From Deltaproteobacteria bacterium (GTDB taxonomy: Bacteria > Desulfobacterota > DSM-4660 > Desulfatiglandales > Desulfatiglandaceae), in NCBI GenBank assembly GCA_021159525.1, contig JAGHEC010000134.1:1-13084 (forward strand): a stretch of DNA of 13,084 nucleotides, read 5' to 3'. The notes below the pieces were generated by a model. The model made no database searches. It saw only the letters and a list, made by a program, of their open reading frames with translations, and was not told the DNA's origin. Position 1 is the first letter of the stretch, and each line of letters begins with the position of its first letter. Made by a program: the position numbers and the translations under genes. Positions 1-7,900 of this stretch are shown in pieces.

Positions 1-122
1 CCGAAAGAAGACCCATACTACTTCCTCCCGTCCCAGGCTATTATACCGGCATCCCACTTTTATACGAGAGAAATCTTAAAGAGATAAAATCAGGATTTAC
101 TGAAAAGAGAAACTGGGGTTAG
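1..122 (+). other. Ends of unassigned open frames at the window edge
   Basis: Two forward frames are open from the left edge. Frame 1 ends with TAA at 85-87 (tail HFYTREILKR). Frame 3 ends with TAG at 120-122 (tail IKSGFTEKRNWG). Either could be the C-terminus of a gene that begins outside the window, and I cannot tell which is real from so few codons. I recognise no family in either. Confidence 0.2.
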
Positions 123-283
123 ACAAAGGGATCTTGAGGCGTTGCAGACGGTCACCATTGAAGAGGGCGGCAAGAGTTTCGCCATTCGCACCGAGTGCCG
201 GGGAGACTGTGGCAAGATCTTCCAGGCAGTGGGCGTGGCCCTGCTGCCTACGATTCGTGAGATCACAGGAGCATAAAACAGCT
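88..283 (+). pseudogene. Possible transposase C-terminal remnant
   Basis: This frame is open from just after a TAA (85-87) to a TAA at 281-283, and has no ATG. A TTG at 136 is the only plausible start. The conceptual peptide contains LEALQTVTIEEGGKSFAIRT followed by GKIFQAVGVALLPTIREI. It looks protein-like and is reminiscent of C-terminal tails of some IS transposases, an impression from memory that I could not test. No catalytic DDE region, terminal repeats or upstream body are present, so if the match is right it is a remnant. It could also be the tail of an unrelated gene whose upstream part is out of frame. A different frame over 134-328 is rich in Arg and Ser and looks like a shadow. 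Confidence 0.22.
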
Positions 284-426
284 CAGAAAGAACTCAGGTG
301 GTGCCAAGGGAGAATTGCGGCCTCGTAACGCCTTGTTTTTACATAACATTAAAAATCTAAGTGTCAAAGGTCAGTCAAAAAGCACTTCACGCCAAAATTA
401 GAATTGCTGCTTGTGAAAAATTGTTC

Positions 427-455
427 TTGACAGAACGCGGTCTGTTGACTATAGT
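427..455 (+). promoter_or_regulatory. Sigma70-type promoter for the riboswitch operon
   Basis: A consensus -35 hexamer TTGACA lies at 427-432 and a near-consensus -10 hexamer TATAGT at 450-455, separated by the optimal 17 nt. Transcription would start near 461-463, about 60 nt before the cobalamin aptamer. This is the best promoter match I noticed in the window, and its position fits it being the operon promoter. Confidence 0.75.
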
Positions 456-520
456 CCACAAGAGTGTGCAGCCAGAAGTTGCATCCAAGAAACAGTATAC
501 GTATCAACAAAAAATTAATT

Positions 521-720
521 CGTTCAGGCGCCTTTAACCGGGCTTAAAAGGGAACCTCGTTAAAATCGAGGGCGGACCCGCCGCTGTAATCGGGGACGAA
601 AGCCGCACAATGTCACTGTTCCGGTAGTCAGGAATGGGAAGGCGTGGCAAGTAGGTTGATCCGAGAGCCAGAAGACCTGCCTGAGCGGAAAGAGCGGTGA
701 TCTTCGCGGACAGAGGTTGC
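521..720 (+). promoter_or_regulatory. Cobalamin (B12) riboswitch
   Basis: The conserved elements appear in order: AGGCGCC near 526-532, AAAAGGGAA at 546-554, the core GCCGCTGTAATCGGGGA at 580-596 followed by CGAAAGCCGC, GGGAAGGCG near 637-645, and the B12 box GCCAGAAGACCTGCC at 667-681. A closing stem pairs 521-530 with 678-687 over ten base pairs, two of them G-U. The aptamer is therefore about 521-687 and the rest is the expression platform. An intrinsic terminator follows at 748-786, so control is probably by premature termination when the corrinoid is bound, switching the downstream transport genes off when B12 is plentiful. The fit to the RNA family is strong. The exact ligand form (adenosyl, methyl or hydroxo) cannot be read here. 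Confidence 0.95.
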
Positions 721-747
721 CCAACGGTTTCGAGGATAAAAAAGGGA

Positions 748-786
748 AATCCCCGGATCGATTAATTTCGGTCCGGGGATTTTTTT
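748..786 (+). terminator. Rho-independent terminator of the B12 riboswitch
   Basis: Arms 748-761 and 768-781 form a 14-bp stem with a single U-G wobble and a 6-nt loop (TTAATT). A run of T follows to 786. It lies about 60 nt after the aptamer, as expected for a transcription-terminating riboswitch. Read-through would continue to the first gene at 1196. Confidence 0.92.
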
Positions 787-894
787 GTGCCGGGAAGCTT
801 ATGGAGTACTTCATGCTTGGAAGATTAAGAGAGGAAAAGAGAGTGAAGAACCGGTGGATAAATCCATATTAATCCGGTTAATCCGGCAAAAAGC
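787..894 (+). other. Gene-free leader between terminator and insertion element
   Basis: I see no convincing gene here. A 23-codon frame at 801-872 begins MEYFMLGRL but has no good ribosome binding site. A short AATCCGG repeat occurs twice near 881-896. Otherwise the stretch is featureless. Confidence 0.5.
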
Positions 895-905
895 TCAAAA
901 GGCTG
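895..905 (+). repeat. 11-bp direct repeat, left copy (putative target duplication)
   Basis: TCAAAAGGCTG is repeated exactly at 1075-1085, on either side of the 169-bp element at 906-1074. This is what a target-site duplication would look like. Eleven base pairs is longer than most insertion sequences produce but within the range seen for some families. Confidence 0.6.
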
Positions 906-1074
906 TTCAGCGACAATTATAAATCGCGGTCAACGACAATTATAATGGAGGCTTCTAACGTTTTTTCTTTTAGTGGTTTTGTTGGCTTTATCCTTTGTTC
1001 ATAGGGCGTTACCGAGGTCTTAGGACTATATAACAAAGTGTTTTTTAATTGTCGTCAATTATAATTGTTGTTCA
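906..1074. mobile_element. MITE-like element with inverted ends
   Basis: The left end carries CAGCGACAATTATAA (908-922) and a second, nearly identical copy CAACGACAATTATAA (931-945). The right end carries the inverse, TTATAATTGTTGTTCA (1059-1074), and an inner inverse partial copy, TTAATTGTCGTC (1045-1056). So each end has two tandem or nested copies of one motif pointing inward, as for transposase-binding repeats. The outer ends match at 13 of 16 positions. An exact 11-bp direct repeat flanks the element. The 169-bp interior is T-rich and codes for nothing, so it would have to be mobilised in trans. The inner left copy also creates a TATAAT hexamer at 941-946. No autonomous partner is visible in the window. 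Confidence 0.6.
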
Positions 1075-1085
1075 TCAAAAGGCTG
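1075..1085 (+). repeat. 11-bp direct repeat, right copy (putative target duplication)
   Basis: Exact copy of TCAAAAGGCTG at 895-905. Removing 906-1085 would restore a continuous leader with a single copy. The rest of the leader, 1086-1195, holds no gene. A short weak hairpin (TCCG-AGGT-CGGA) before a T run near 1129-1146 is too small to call a terminator. Confidence 0.6.
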
Positions 1086-1195
1086 AAATCGGAATCAGTA
1101 AATTATACGGGAGTTTTGAAGCTGGCCCTTCCGAGGTCGGATTTTTACATTTAAGCTTGGTTTTAACCTAAAAAACCGGAAACGAGGATTTGACA

Positions 1196-2053
1196 ATGTC
1201 CAACATGGAAACCCTTGCCATGGGTGGCATGACAGGCAAACCAGGCATGATTGAGGCCATGGGCGGTATGGGGTTTATGATAAACCCCATGACCAAATGG
1301 GCCTTGGAAGCCTACCTGGTAGCGGTAGTGTTTTACCTGCTGAGCCTCATAACCTTGGTCTTTCCGCGCAAAACCTGGTCCACCTGGATGCTCGGCATGG
1401 GCCTTGCCGCCAACTTGGTTTCGCTTGGATTGCGAGTGGCCCTGCAATGGCCCATGCAGGCCCCTTATCAGGGCCCGTTCTGGATAACTGCATGCTTGGC
1501 CGCATTGGACCTGTTTTTCACCTTAAAAGGCAAAAGGCGCCTGGGATGCGCATTGCTGCCGGTGCTCACCCTGCTGGCGGCTCTGGGCGCCCTGTTCCAT
1601 GGGGACTCCTATGTGCCGTTTCCCCGCTCCAACACCATCGCAGCTCATCTTTCCCTGCTGCTTATATCTGTAGGCAAGGCATTTTTCATTGCTTCTGCGG
1701 TTGAAGCGCTGATGCATCTTTTCGGCAAAGCTTCCGATAGCTGGGGCCCCGCGGCGCGCAGCTTTTTCGGCAGCTTGGTGGTGTGGGGATTTGTGCCCTA
1801 CACCCTGGGCCTGTTCCTGGCTGAAATCTGGGCGTATCTGGCCTGGTCCAGCCCTGTGGTTTGGGAGGATTTCGCCATGGTTTCCACCATGGCCCTATGG
1901 TTCTTCTATAGCTGCTTTCTGCATCTGCATCTTCTCAACCGGTGGAGTACAGATAAACGGGCCTGGTTCGCACTGGTCGGTCTGCCAATCCTGTTTTATT
2001 TTATTTATCTCCCCGAATTGGGACCTCTCGCCCTCCCGGAAATCGGACTATGA
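1196..2053 (+). CDS. CcsA/ResC-like cytochrome c assembly membrane protein, divergent
   Basis: A 285-residue integral membrane protein with about eight hydrophobic segments (about 36-56, 64-83, 95-110, 115-134, 146-172, 188-217, 226-248, 256-272). I chose ATG 1196 because GAGG at 1184-1187 is 8 nt away; an in-frame TTG at 1190 would be too close. The family (CcsA/CcsB/ResC, system II) moves and presents heme for cytochrome c ligation using a Trp-rich periplasmic WWD segment flanked by two histidines. Here AEIWAYLAWSSPVVWEDF (209-226) sits where the WWD segment should be, but the usual WDPKE-like core is lost. Candidate flanking histidines are His151 and His243/His245. The N-terminus is strikingly Met-rich (nine Met in the first 32 residues, with MGGM motifs), which could bind soft metal ions. 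The gene is the first in the riboswitch operon and overlaps the resB-like gene by 4 nt, so the two products probably form a complex. Its role in a corrinoid locus is unknown. Confidence 0.75.
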   Translation: MSNMETLAMGGMTGKPGMIEAMGGMGFMINPMTKWALEAYLVAVVFYLLSLITLVFPRKTWSTWMLGMGLAANLVSLGLRVALQWPMQAPYQGPFWITACLAALDLFFTLKGKRRLGCALLPVLTLLAALGALFHGDSYVPFPRSNTIAAHLSLLLISVGKAFFIASAVEALMHLFGKASDSWGPAARSFFGSLVVWGFVPYTLGLFLAEIWAYLAWSSPVVWEDFAMVSTMALWFFYSCFLHLHLLNRWSTDKRAWFALVGLPILFYFIYLPELGPLALPEIGL

Positions 2054-2862
2054 AAGTGCTGAAAGCAATTTGGGAATTCATGGGGCGATCCAGCCTCACC
2101 TTCCACTTGTTACTGTGGATTGTGGTCGATCTGCTGGTGGGATTTTTCTTTTTCCGCGCCCATCCGGATTTGTTCGAGCCCTTAAGCCGCATGATGATAT
2201 GGGAGTGGATCAACACCGTTGGCATCACGTATCCCGCTGCCACATGGTGGTTTATTATCTTCATGGCCTTGTTGGGCCTGCTTGTAGCCAACACCATAGT
2301 CTGCACCGCAAACCGTATCGCAGCCCTTGTTACGCACGGACCCGATTCGTCCGGCATGTTCACTTACCTGCTTAAATTCTCACCTCATATCATGCATTTA
2401 GGTTTTATCTTGATTTTGGGATCCTATTTATTGAGCTATGTCGGCGGCATCAACTCTCAAAACAACATCCTTGTCTTTGGAAAGACCGTTTTAGTGCCCG
2501 GATCTGAGATGAAGCTCCAACTGGACAAAATGGAAATGGATTACTACAAGGGCATGCGGCTCACCTTTTATCGAGGTCAAGCCATCAACGAACGCATGCA
2601 CCTCACCTTCACCAACCCGGACGGCAGCCAAACGCACAAGATCCTCAGGCGTATGAGCCCGGTATGGCACCAAGGGTACAGCTTTCACGTCAAAAGCTTT
2701 TTCCCCTCCAGCAAAACCGGATACAAACGTAAATCCTATGTAAATGTAATTATTCGTAAAGATCCGGGGATCACATTGTTTTTCATTGGCACCATCGTAT
2801 TTTCCCTGGGCCTCTTGGGCTATCTCATCCAGCACATTCGCCGGCATCTGCGGCGAGGTTAA
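2050..2862 (+). CDS. ResB-like membrane protein (short form)
   Basis: A 270-residue protein with four predicted membrane helices (about 15-35, 65-87, 108-131, 240-262). A soluble, presumably periplasmic region of about 108 residues lies between the third and fourth. This matches the ResB/Ccs1 plan, although ResB proteins are often much longer (450-550 residues), so this is a compact version. Helix 3 contains SPHIMHLGF with His113 and His116, resembling the membrane histidines of ResB; these might ligate heme. The start is set by an ATGA overlap with the preceding ccsA-like stop, implying translational coupling. ResB and CcsA homologues act together as a heme exporter and cytochrome c synthetase. 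No apocytochrome or thioredoxin-like partner gene (ResA, CcdA) is in the window, which argues for a specialised role rather than general cytochrome maturation. Confidence 0.78.
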   Translation: MKVLKAIWEFMGRSSLTFHLLLWIVVDLLVGFFFFRAHPDLFEPLSRMMIWEWINTVGITYPAATWWFIIFMALLGLLVANTIVCTANRIAALVTHGPDSSGMFTYLLKFSPHIMHLGFILILGSYLLSYVGGINSQNNILVFGKTVLVPGSEMKLQLDKMEMDYYKGMRLTFYRGQAINERMHLTFTNPDGSQTHKILRRMSPVWHQGYSFHVKSFFPSSKTGYKRKSYVNVIIRKDPGITLFFIGTIVFSLGLLGYLIQHIRRHLRRG

Positions 2863-2877
2863 CTTAATGGTGAACTT

Positions 2878-3972
2878 ATGAATCGGTCTGCAAGGAAAGT
2901 GTCACTTACAGCTCTGGTAGCGCTCCTCTTCTGGATCTGTTCGCTCCCGGTTCTGGCTGAAATCCGGCCGGCCTTTCAGGTGATCGGAGCCTTCAGTCTC
3001 CAGAAGCTCGACCGGGGCTGTTATTGCCTCACAGACGGCTTGGGCCGCACCCTCACGCTGGTGCCCCGTGGTCAGGAGCCTCCTCCGGGCACGCCCAAGG
3101 ACAACATCATCCGCACCCCGGTTAAGCGAGTTGCAGTGGTGAGCGGCCAGGATGTGTCTATAATCCATGCCCTGGGCGTGGTGGACACTGTGGTTGTCGT
3201 AACCGGCGAACCAAGGGATTGGTCCTCCATCCCCTATATAAAAAACGGCTTGCAGAACGGCTCTGTAATAACCGGGGGAGAAGGCATGGTGCTGGACTAT
3301 GAGCTCTTCGTCAAAGCCAAGCCGGAGCTTGTTCTGACTTGGGATGAAGCCATGGTGCCCGTCTTCGGTGAACTGGGCATTCCGGTTCTCATCACAAACA
3401 CCGAGAGGGCTCGTAATCTGGATACTCAGATGCAGTTCGCCAGGTTCCTGGGAACCATCTTCGATAAAACCAAACAAGCCGATGCTTTTATCGAACGTGT
3501 AAGAGCCAAAATCGCAGAGGTGAAGGCCATCACTCAGAAGGCCGTACGCAAACCCAAGGTCATGTGGGTGGACATTTTCCCCGGACGTTTGCTTGCCGAG
3601 CCGGGCAACTCTTTTCATGCTGAGATCGTCCGGGTGGGAGGTGGACAATACCTGTTTGACGACATCTTCGGCGCATCCTGACTTGAAATCTCTCTGGAGA
3701 GGTTCTTCAGAAGCGCAAGTGAAGCCGATGTCCTTATCACCTACCGGACCCCCATCATCGGGCTGGACAGCAAGGCGAAAATTGCCAAAGCTTTTCCGCA
3801 GATAGCTTCCATCAAGCCCTTACGGGAGGGAAAAGTCATATCGCCCATGCCCCACTACGAAAGATCCATGCATCGTCTGGATGAAATCATCGAGGAAGTC
3901 GCGGCTTATCTGCATCCGGAGCTGTTCCCGGCTTACAAGCATAAGTATTTAAAACTATTACCGGAAAAATAA
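2878..3972 (+). pseudogene. BtuF/FecB-type substrate-binding protein with in-frame TGA
   Basis: A class III periplasmic binding protein of the iron-siderophore/B12 type (TroA-like fold). A signal peptide covers about residues 1-27 (cleavage after VLA). An unusual N-terminal stretch of about 55 residues containing GCYC (47-50) precedes the first lobe (VKRVAVVSGQDVSIIHALG, 82-100). The second lobe begins around 225. Codon 268 is TGA (3679-3681), after DDIFGAS. Reading straight through in the same frame gives a textbook C-terminal lobe (LEISLERFF, EADVLITYRTPIIGLD, then PHYERSMHRLDEII) ending at TAA 3970-3972, 364 codons in all. The downstream 96-codon part has no usable start. Possible explanations are a recent nonsense mutation, a sequencing error, or UGA recoding as selenocysteine. 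I favour mutation or error: a weak hairpin follows the TGA, but its loop lacks the bacterial SECIS hallmark. It is placed as the corrinoid-binding component for the BtuC-like permease 12 nt downstream. Confidence 0.75.
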
Positions 3973-3984
3973 TTACTCCCAGCC

Positions 3985-4998
3985 ATGCCCCATATTGCCA
4001 AAAATTCGTTGCTGTTTCCCATGTTGGGCTTGTTGGTTTTGGTTTCGTTCAGTTTAAACGTCTCGTTCGGGTCGGTGAGCATTCCGTTCGACCAGATAAC
4101 AGACATCCTGCAAAACGGGCCGGATCACCATTGGAGCGGCCAGATCGTGTGGAACATGCGCCTTCCGCGTGCCATGGCCTCAATCATCGGCGGGGCCATG
4201 CTCGCCGTGGCCGGGCTGCTCCTGCAGGCCTATTTCCGCAATCCCATTGTGGGGCCATTTGTGTTGGGGGTTTCTTCCGGGGCCTCGCTCATGGTAGCGC
4301 TGGTCACCCTCACCACCCTGTCCCTGGGTTTTGCCCACGTCAATCCGTATATATCCGGCATAGCCGCTCTGGCGGGGGCCCTTGGCATTATGGTGCTGGT
4401 CATTGCCATTGCCGCCAAGATCAAGAGCCCGGTCATCCTGCTGATCATCGGATTGATGATCGGCTATATCACCCGCTCGGTTACCGGCGCCGTTATCGCG
4501 TTTGCGGAGGCTGAACGGCTAAGAGGCTTTTTGCTCTGGCAGATGGGCAGCTTTGCCGGAATTACCTGGGAAGAATTGAAGATCATGTCCATTGGAGGCG
4601 TCCTACTCCTGTCGGGGGCCTTCACCATCAGCAAGCCTTTGAATGCCTTCTTACTGGGCGAGGACTACGCATCCACCATGGGCGTGAATGTAAAACGATT
4701 CAGACTGTTAGTTGTATTTTTATCCTGTGCTCTGGCCAGCCTGGTAACCGCAACGGCCGGCCCTGTCTCTTTCATTGGCCTGGCCGTTCCCCATATGGCG
4801 CGCCTTTTAATGAACACCTCCAACCACAGGTTGCTTATTCCCGCAAGCGCGCTTTTGGGAGCGATCATCACCGGGGTTTGCGACCTGATTGCGCGCATGG
4901 TTTTCTCTCCTGTGGAAACGCCGATCTCCGGTGTCACCTGTCTCTTCGGCGCTCCCATTGTTATCAGCCTACTCCTAAAAAAGAGGACCGCGTCGTGA
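3985..4998 (+). CDS. btuC: BtuC/FecCD-family ABC transporter permease
   Basis: A 337-residue permease of the FecCD family, the inner-membrane channel for vitamin B12, heme or siderophore import, acting as a homodimer. Hallmarks are LPRAMASIIGGAMLAVAGLL with LQAYFRNPIVGPFVLGVSSG in the first third, GPVSFIGLAVPHMARLL near 260-277, and the C-terminal ETPISGVTCLFGAPIVISLL. The length matches the family (about 320-350) and the protein is dense in hydrophobic helices, around ten. No good Shine-Dalgarno precedes ATG 3985, only 12 nt after the binding-protein stop, so translation probably depends on coupling. If the TGA in the upstream gene stops ribosomes, this gene may be poorly translated. The last codons overlap the start of the chelatase gene. 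The B12 assignment rests on the riboswitch and the neighbours; heme or siderophore is possible from the protein alone. Confidence 0.88.
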   Translation: MPHIAKNSLLFPMLGLLVLVSFSLNVSFGSVSIPFDQITDILQNGPDHHWSGQIVWNMRLPRAMASIIGGAMLAVAGLLLQAYFRNPIVGPFVLGVSSGASLMVALVTLTTLSLGFAHVNPYISGIAALAGALGIMVLVIAIAAKIKSPVILLIIGLMIGYITRSVTGAVIAFAEAERLRGFLLWQMGSFAGITWEELKIMSIGGVLLLSGAFTISKPLNAFLLGEDYASTMGVNVKRFRLLVVFLSCALASLVTATAGPVSFIGLAVPHMARLLMNTSNHRLLIPASALLGAIITGVCDLIARMVFSPVETPISGVTCLFGAPIVISLLLKKRTAS

Positions 4999-7900
4999 AA
5001 AACACAATCGAAAATTCCACATGCAGCAAAAAGCTGATGAATATTATGGCTGTGTCGGTCAGCGCCACCGCGCTTAATCACCTTAAGCGGTTTGGAGAAA
5101 GCTGGAACCAATCCGGCAACTCAAGCCGGGTTGAACTGACCCTGCATTACATAGGCTCCTCCGCCTTCACCCCCCAAACCTGGCCTGTTATTTTTGATGC
5201 CATAGCTAGGCAGGACATAATTTTTCTCGACCTTATGGGTGCTCCCAGTGATTTCTGCGGTGCGTTGGTAAAAAGAGTAAAGGCGTTCCCCGGCCAACTG
5301 GTAGTGGTGGGGTCTTCCGGCATGGGCTTGAACAATAACACCAGGCTGGGTGAATTCAATCCCTCCGGCGCGAATGAGGCCAAAAAGAAAAAAGCCGGCT
5401 ACGGCATGGCCATGCAGACCATCGCGGGCGGGATGGAAAAAGGGGAAACCGAGCTGTCCCCCGCAGTTGCCCGCGATCTGAAAAATTACACCTGGCTGGT
5501 CAGCTACTGGCACTACGCCACCCGGGAGAACATCAAAAACCTGGTCTTTCTGCTGGGCCGCGAATATGCGGGCTTCAGAGACATGCCCGAGGCCGAACCG
5601 CCAGTGACCCTGGAGGAAATGACCATCCTGGACTCCGCCAGGGGGCTCACCTACGAAACGACTGAGGCCTATTGGCGAGATAATCCGAAGGATCCCGACA
5701 AGCCCACGGTGTGCCTGCTGTTTTCTCCCACAAACTACCCGGTGGACACTCATCCGCTGGTTCACCTGATGGTGGAAAAGCTGCACGAGCGATTCAACGT
5801 TCTGCCTGTTGCCACTTTGAGGGTGGTGGATGAAGACGTAAAGCGCCTTGCAGAGTTCATAGAAGGCGAAGCGCAAGCCATTGTCAACCTTTTGCCCTTC
5901 CGCTTGGGCGCGGGGCCCCGGGGAGGCAAGCCCGAGCAGGTGATCAAACTTATTAAGCAGCTGAACATCCCCCTTATGCATCCGCTGCTTTTAAACCGTC
6001 AGACCCGGAAGGAGTGGCTGGAGGAAACCCGCGGCGCGCTGCCGGGCCCTTTTGTGGTTCACATCTTTCTGCCGGAACTGGACGGCGCGACAGAGTGCAT
6101 TCCCATTGGCGCCATGACCGAAGGAAACCCGGACGCGCCGGATGGAGGATTCGGAGAGTTGGGCCTTATCACCGAACGTATGGAAAGGCTCTGCCGCAAA
6201 CTGAGAAACTGGGTGACCCTGCGTCGTATTCCAAACCGCCGGAAAAAGCTCGCTCTTATCATGTACAACTATCCGCCCGGCGAAGCTCATGTGGCCCACG
6301 CCGCATTTCTGGACACCTTTGAATCGGTTTCCGCCATGTTGGCCATGCTGCATGAAAAGGGTTACGAGGTTGAACCGCTAAGTGGTGAGGAGATCCGAAG
6401 ACGCCTCGTAAACGAAGGAAAGATCAATTCCCCCCGATGGCATCTGGCAGACCGGACACCGGACCTTATCGTAAGCAAAAAAGCAGTGCCCGATCTTCCG
6501 AACCCGGAAAAGTTCAGGCAAAAATGGGGCCCCTTTCCCGGGGAACTGATGTGTACGGAAGACGGCGTCATCATCCCGGGTTTTATCAGCGGCAATGTCT
6601 TCATCGGCCTGCAGCCGACCAGGGGATTTGGGGAAGAACAGGCAAAAAACTATCATTCCAAAGACATCCCTCCGCACCACCAATACGTTGGGTTCTACAA
6701 ATGGCTGGAGCGAGAGTTCAAGGCCAACGTCTGTGTGCACATAGGCACTCACGGCTCGGTGGAGTTGGTGCCGGGCAAGGAAATGGCCATGAGCGGTAAC
6801 TGCTGGCCCGATTACCTGATGGGCCAAATGCCGCATCTGTATTTCTACTACACCGGCAACCCATCCGAGGCCATGGTGGCCAAACGCCGCAGCCACGGAG
6901 TGCTCCTAAGCCATCTGCCTGTTCCATTCAAGCGAAGCGATCTATACGGGTCCCTGCAGACCCTGGAAGACCTCATGGGTCAATACGCGGAAGCGGAACA
7001 GATGGGTGCGGGCCGCAAGGTTGACCTGTTTAACGATATCAATGCGCAGGCCCAAGAGCTCGGCTGGCGCGATGCGGACCTGGAAGAGATCCACCGCCGC
7101 CTCTACGAATACAAGACATCGCTCATTCCCAGCCGCCTGCATCGCATAGGTCAGGGATACAGCACGGAAGAAACCACAGCGTATCTGGTTCAGCTTTTCA
7201 AGCTCTCAGGCGAAGATCGGCCTTCCCTCTGGGCCATCCTGGCTGCCCGTCGGGGTTGGGATTGGGAGAGTATGGACTCCTCCCCCCAATTGCACACCGG
7301 CCGGATGGACGCCCTTGAGTTGGAAGCCACGGAGTGGGTGCAAAGGCATGTGATATTGGGCGAACCGGTTTCCAAATCGGGAAAGGCGGATGAGCCGGCT
7401 CTGATTCAGCTGCGGGAAAAAGCTTTGCAGATGAAAGATTGGCTCACCAACAATCCCGAGCTTGAATCGTTTCACAACGGCTTGAACAGCGGGTTTATTG
7501 CGCCTGGCCTTGGCGGAGACATGTTCCGCAACCCGGAGGTCATGCCCAGCGGCCGCAACCTGTTCCAGTTCGACCCCCGCCAGGTGCCTTCGCCCGTGGC
7601 CATGCGCCGCGGAGCGGAAGTAGCGGAAAACACACTGGCGGAATACCGGAGACGAAACGGGGACTGGCCGCAATCCGTGGCCTTGATCCTTTGGGGATTG
7701 GAAACTGCGCGCACCCACGGTGAAACCGTTTCCCAGGTGTTCACTTACCTGGGGGTGCGCCTCAAAAGGCAGCAAGGCATGGGCGACCCCTATCTGGAGG
7801 TAATCCCCCCAAGCGAACTGGGAAGACCGAGGATCGATGTCACCATACAGATCTGCGGTTTTTTCCGGGATATGTTCCCCAACCTGCTTCCGATTTTGGC

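Noticed and set aside
801..872. 23-codon frame between terminator and MITE
   Set aside because: No good ribosome binding site, no recognisable features, too short to support.
2902..3648. 248-codon antisense frame opposite the binding protein
   Set aside because: The forward strand has a signal peptide and conserved family motifs; the reverse frame has none.
3682..3720. Possible bacterial SECIS element after the in-frame TGA
   Set aside because: A 7-bp stem (AATCTCT/AGAGGTT) exists, but the 4-nt loop CTGG lacks the GU feature and the stem lies close to the TGA. Not enough to call a selenoprotein.
4878..4994. Upstream extension of the CobN-like frame
   Set aside because: It overlaps the end of btuC in another frame and lacks family residues. 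GTG 4995 has a well-placed AAGAGGA and a typical GTGA overlap.
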